Under the pieces are notes generated by a model, which was not told where the DNA came from, searched no databases, and saw nothing but the letters and a program-made list of their open reading frames with translations. Positions 6,905-7,729 of a stretch of 7,729 nucleotides of DNA are shown here, in pieces. This DNA is from Paracoccaceae bacterium (GTDB lineage: Bacteria; Pseudomonadota; Alphaproteobacteria; Rhodobacterales; Rhodobacteraceae), in NCBI GenBank assembly GCA_007119835.1, contig SKOX01000332.1, positions 1-7,729 of the forward strand. The letters are read 5' to 3'. The number at the start of each line of letters is the position of its first letter. Within the stretch, counting starts at the first letter, position 1. Both the position numbers and the translations under genes were made by a program.

Positions 6905-7138
6905 CGCGAGGCCGAGGCGGGCGCGTGTCCAGGCGTGGGCATTCGTTCAAGCTGTTGTTCTTGAAGGGATTCATGCTGGCCGTTGACCGCGTGGCAAGAA
7001 TTCGAGGGACGCGGTGGGACGGCAAAGAGTCTGTTTGCGCGCCGTCGGCCGGGGCGGCCGGCTGCTGTGCGGGCGCCGTTCCAAGCGGATCGGCGCGTCG
7101 GCTCGATCCCATGGCGAAGGCGTGGCGCCCGGCCGGCT
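6905..7138. other. Convergent intergenic region with a low-GC patch
   Basis: No supported gene lies here. Bases 6941-7040 contain 55 G/C in 100, clearly below the flanking genes. Within the patch are an inverted repeat TTCAAG/CTTGAA (6946-6965) and a smaller one, GCAAA/TTTGC (7022-7038). A -35-like TTGACC (6983-6988) has no matching -10. No tRNA, known riboswitch or T-tailed terminator was recognised. An ATG at 6973 is preceded by AAGGGA, but the frame it opens runs across the end of the downstream antisense gene and looks non-coding. Confidence 0.6.
6946..6965. repeat. Inverted repeat TTCAAG / CTTGAA with 8-base loop
   Basis: TTCAAG at 6946-6951 and CTTGAA at 6960-6965 form a perfect six-base-pair stem around an eight-base T/G-rich loop. 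It stands out because AT-containing symmetry is rare in this GC-rich DNA. It could be an operator half-site pair, part of a terminator for the DUF2934 gene, or chance. No T run follows on either strand. Confidence 0.4.
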
Positions 7139-7729
7139 TCAGGCGCCGCGGGCGGCCTCGAGCTCGGCGATCAGGCGGGTCCAGACGTCGGGCGACTGGG
7201 CGCCGCTGATGGCGTAGCGGCCGCCCAGGAGGAAGCAGGGGACGCCGGTGACGCCCATCTCGGCGGCGGCGGCGGCCTCCTTGGCGACGGAAGCGCGGTC
7301 GGCGTCGCCCGCGAGGAGGCGCGCTGTCACGTCCGGGTCCATGCCCGCCTCGGCGGCGGCCGCGAGGAGGACGGCGTGGTCGCCCACGTCCTCGCCCTCG
7401 GCGAAGTAGCGGCGGAAGAGGATGCCGGCGAGGGCGTGCTGCACGCCCTCGGCCTCGGCCCAGCGCAGCAGGCGGTGGGCATCGAGGCTGTTAGGCGCGC
7501 GGCTGATGCGGTCGAAGTCGATGGTGACGCCGGCCTCACCGGCGGCCTCGGTAATCCGTTCGCGGATCGCCTGGGCCCGGTCCTCGCCGAACTTGGCGGC
7601 GTAGTAGGCGCGGTGGTCCATGCCCCCGGGCGGCATCTCGGGGTTGAGCTGGAACGGCCGCCAGCGGATCGCGAAGGGGTTGGCGGTCCCGGCCAGCGCG
7701 CGGTCGAGGTTCGCCTTGCCGATGTAGCA
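7139..7729 (-). CDS. DsbA-family (FrnE-like) thioredoxin-fold oxidoreductase, N-terminus outside window
   Basis: The leftward frame is open to the right edge and gives 196 residues, starting CYIGKANLDRALAG. In the DsbA/FrnE/2-hydroxychromene-2-carboxylate isomerase superfamily, CYIGK directly follows the start of a CPWC motif, so the first visible Cys is probably the second active-site cysteine and only some 10-20 residues are missing. The inserted helical domain follows (YYAAKFG, ISRAPNSLDAHRLLRWAE, HALAGILFRRYFAEGEDV), then the cis-proline loop GVTGVPCF (Pro164, Cys165 of the visible part) and GGRYAISGAQ, a typical FrnE-like ending. No export signal can be judged, since the N-terminus is absent, but FrnE-type members are usually cytoplasmic. 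An internal ATG at 7636 is not the start, as the conserved sequence continues upstream of it. Its exact substrate is unknown. Confidence 0.93.
   Translation of the reverse strand, partial: CYIGKANLDRALAGTANPFAIRWRPFQLNPEMPPGGMDHRAYYAAKFGEDRAQAIRERITEAAGEAGVTIDFDRISRAPNSLDAHRLLRWAEAEGVQHALAGILFRRYFAEGEDVGDHAVLLAAAAEAGMDPDVTARLLAGDADRASVAKEAAAAAEMGVTGVPCFLLGGRYAISGAQSPDVWTRLIAELEAARGA

Noticed and set aside
6925..7209. Small plus-strand open frame in the intergenic gap, with an ATG at 6973 after AAGGGA
   Set aside because: Its second half overlaps the end of the DsbA-like gene antisense and turns into Arg/Gly-rich sequence. It has no family resemblance or clear codon bias.
7139..7636. Start of the DsbA-like gene at the ATG ending at 7636
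   Set aside because: The frame continues open to the edge and encodes conserved family sequence (CYIGK, then FQLNPE) upstream, so that ATG is internal.

Overview
The window looks like ordinary core chromosome from a very GC-rich alphaproteobacterium, most likely in or near the Rhodobacterales. The reasons are strong G/C preference at third codon positions in every gene, a HemB with an aspartate-type rather than cysteine-type metal loop, an alphaproteobacterial-style Mfd, and a small membrane protein that resembles a family common in Rhodobacteraceae genomes. The assignment comes from protein features, not from a database search, and I do not name a genus.

Layout from left to right. Bases 1-101 hold the last 32 codons of an unrecognised rightward gene. 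Next is a rightward flavin-dependent luciferase-like oxidoreductase (207-1211). It converges, with a 20-base gap, on leftward hemB (1232-2239). A 176-base divergent spacer separates hemB from a rightward four-helix membrane protein (2416-2928), of the type often labelled 'component of SufBCD complex'. The large transcription-repair coupling factor gene mfd follows 55 bases later (2984-6460). Downstream lies a short acidic DUF2934 protein (6539-6904) with a good Shine-Dalgarno sequence and, just upstream, a match to the EcfG general-stress promoter pattern. A 234-base gap (6905-7138) contains a patch of clearly lower GC. The window ends inside a leftward DsbA/FrnE-type thioredoxin-fold oxidoreductase (7139-7729) whose N-terminus is cut off.

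The genes do not form a single pathway. HemB supplies porphobilinogen for tetrapyrroles. Mfd removes stalled RNA polymerase and recruits UvrA for repair. The membrane protein and mfd may share a transcript, but mfd also has a possible promoter of its own that would give a leaderless message. The DUF2934 gene is probably a separate, stress-controlled unit.

I found no strong evidence for a new multi-gene system, mobile element, CRISPR array or RNA gene. The best leads are the EcfG-like promoter before the DUF2934 gene, the possible leaderless start of mfd, the uncharacterised membrane protein next to mfd, and the low-GC intergenic patch. Very long open frames antisense to mfd and hemB are composition artefacts.
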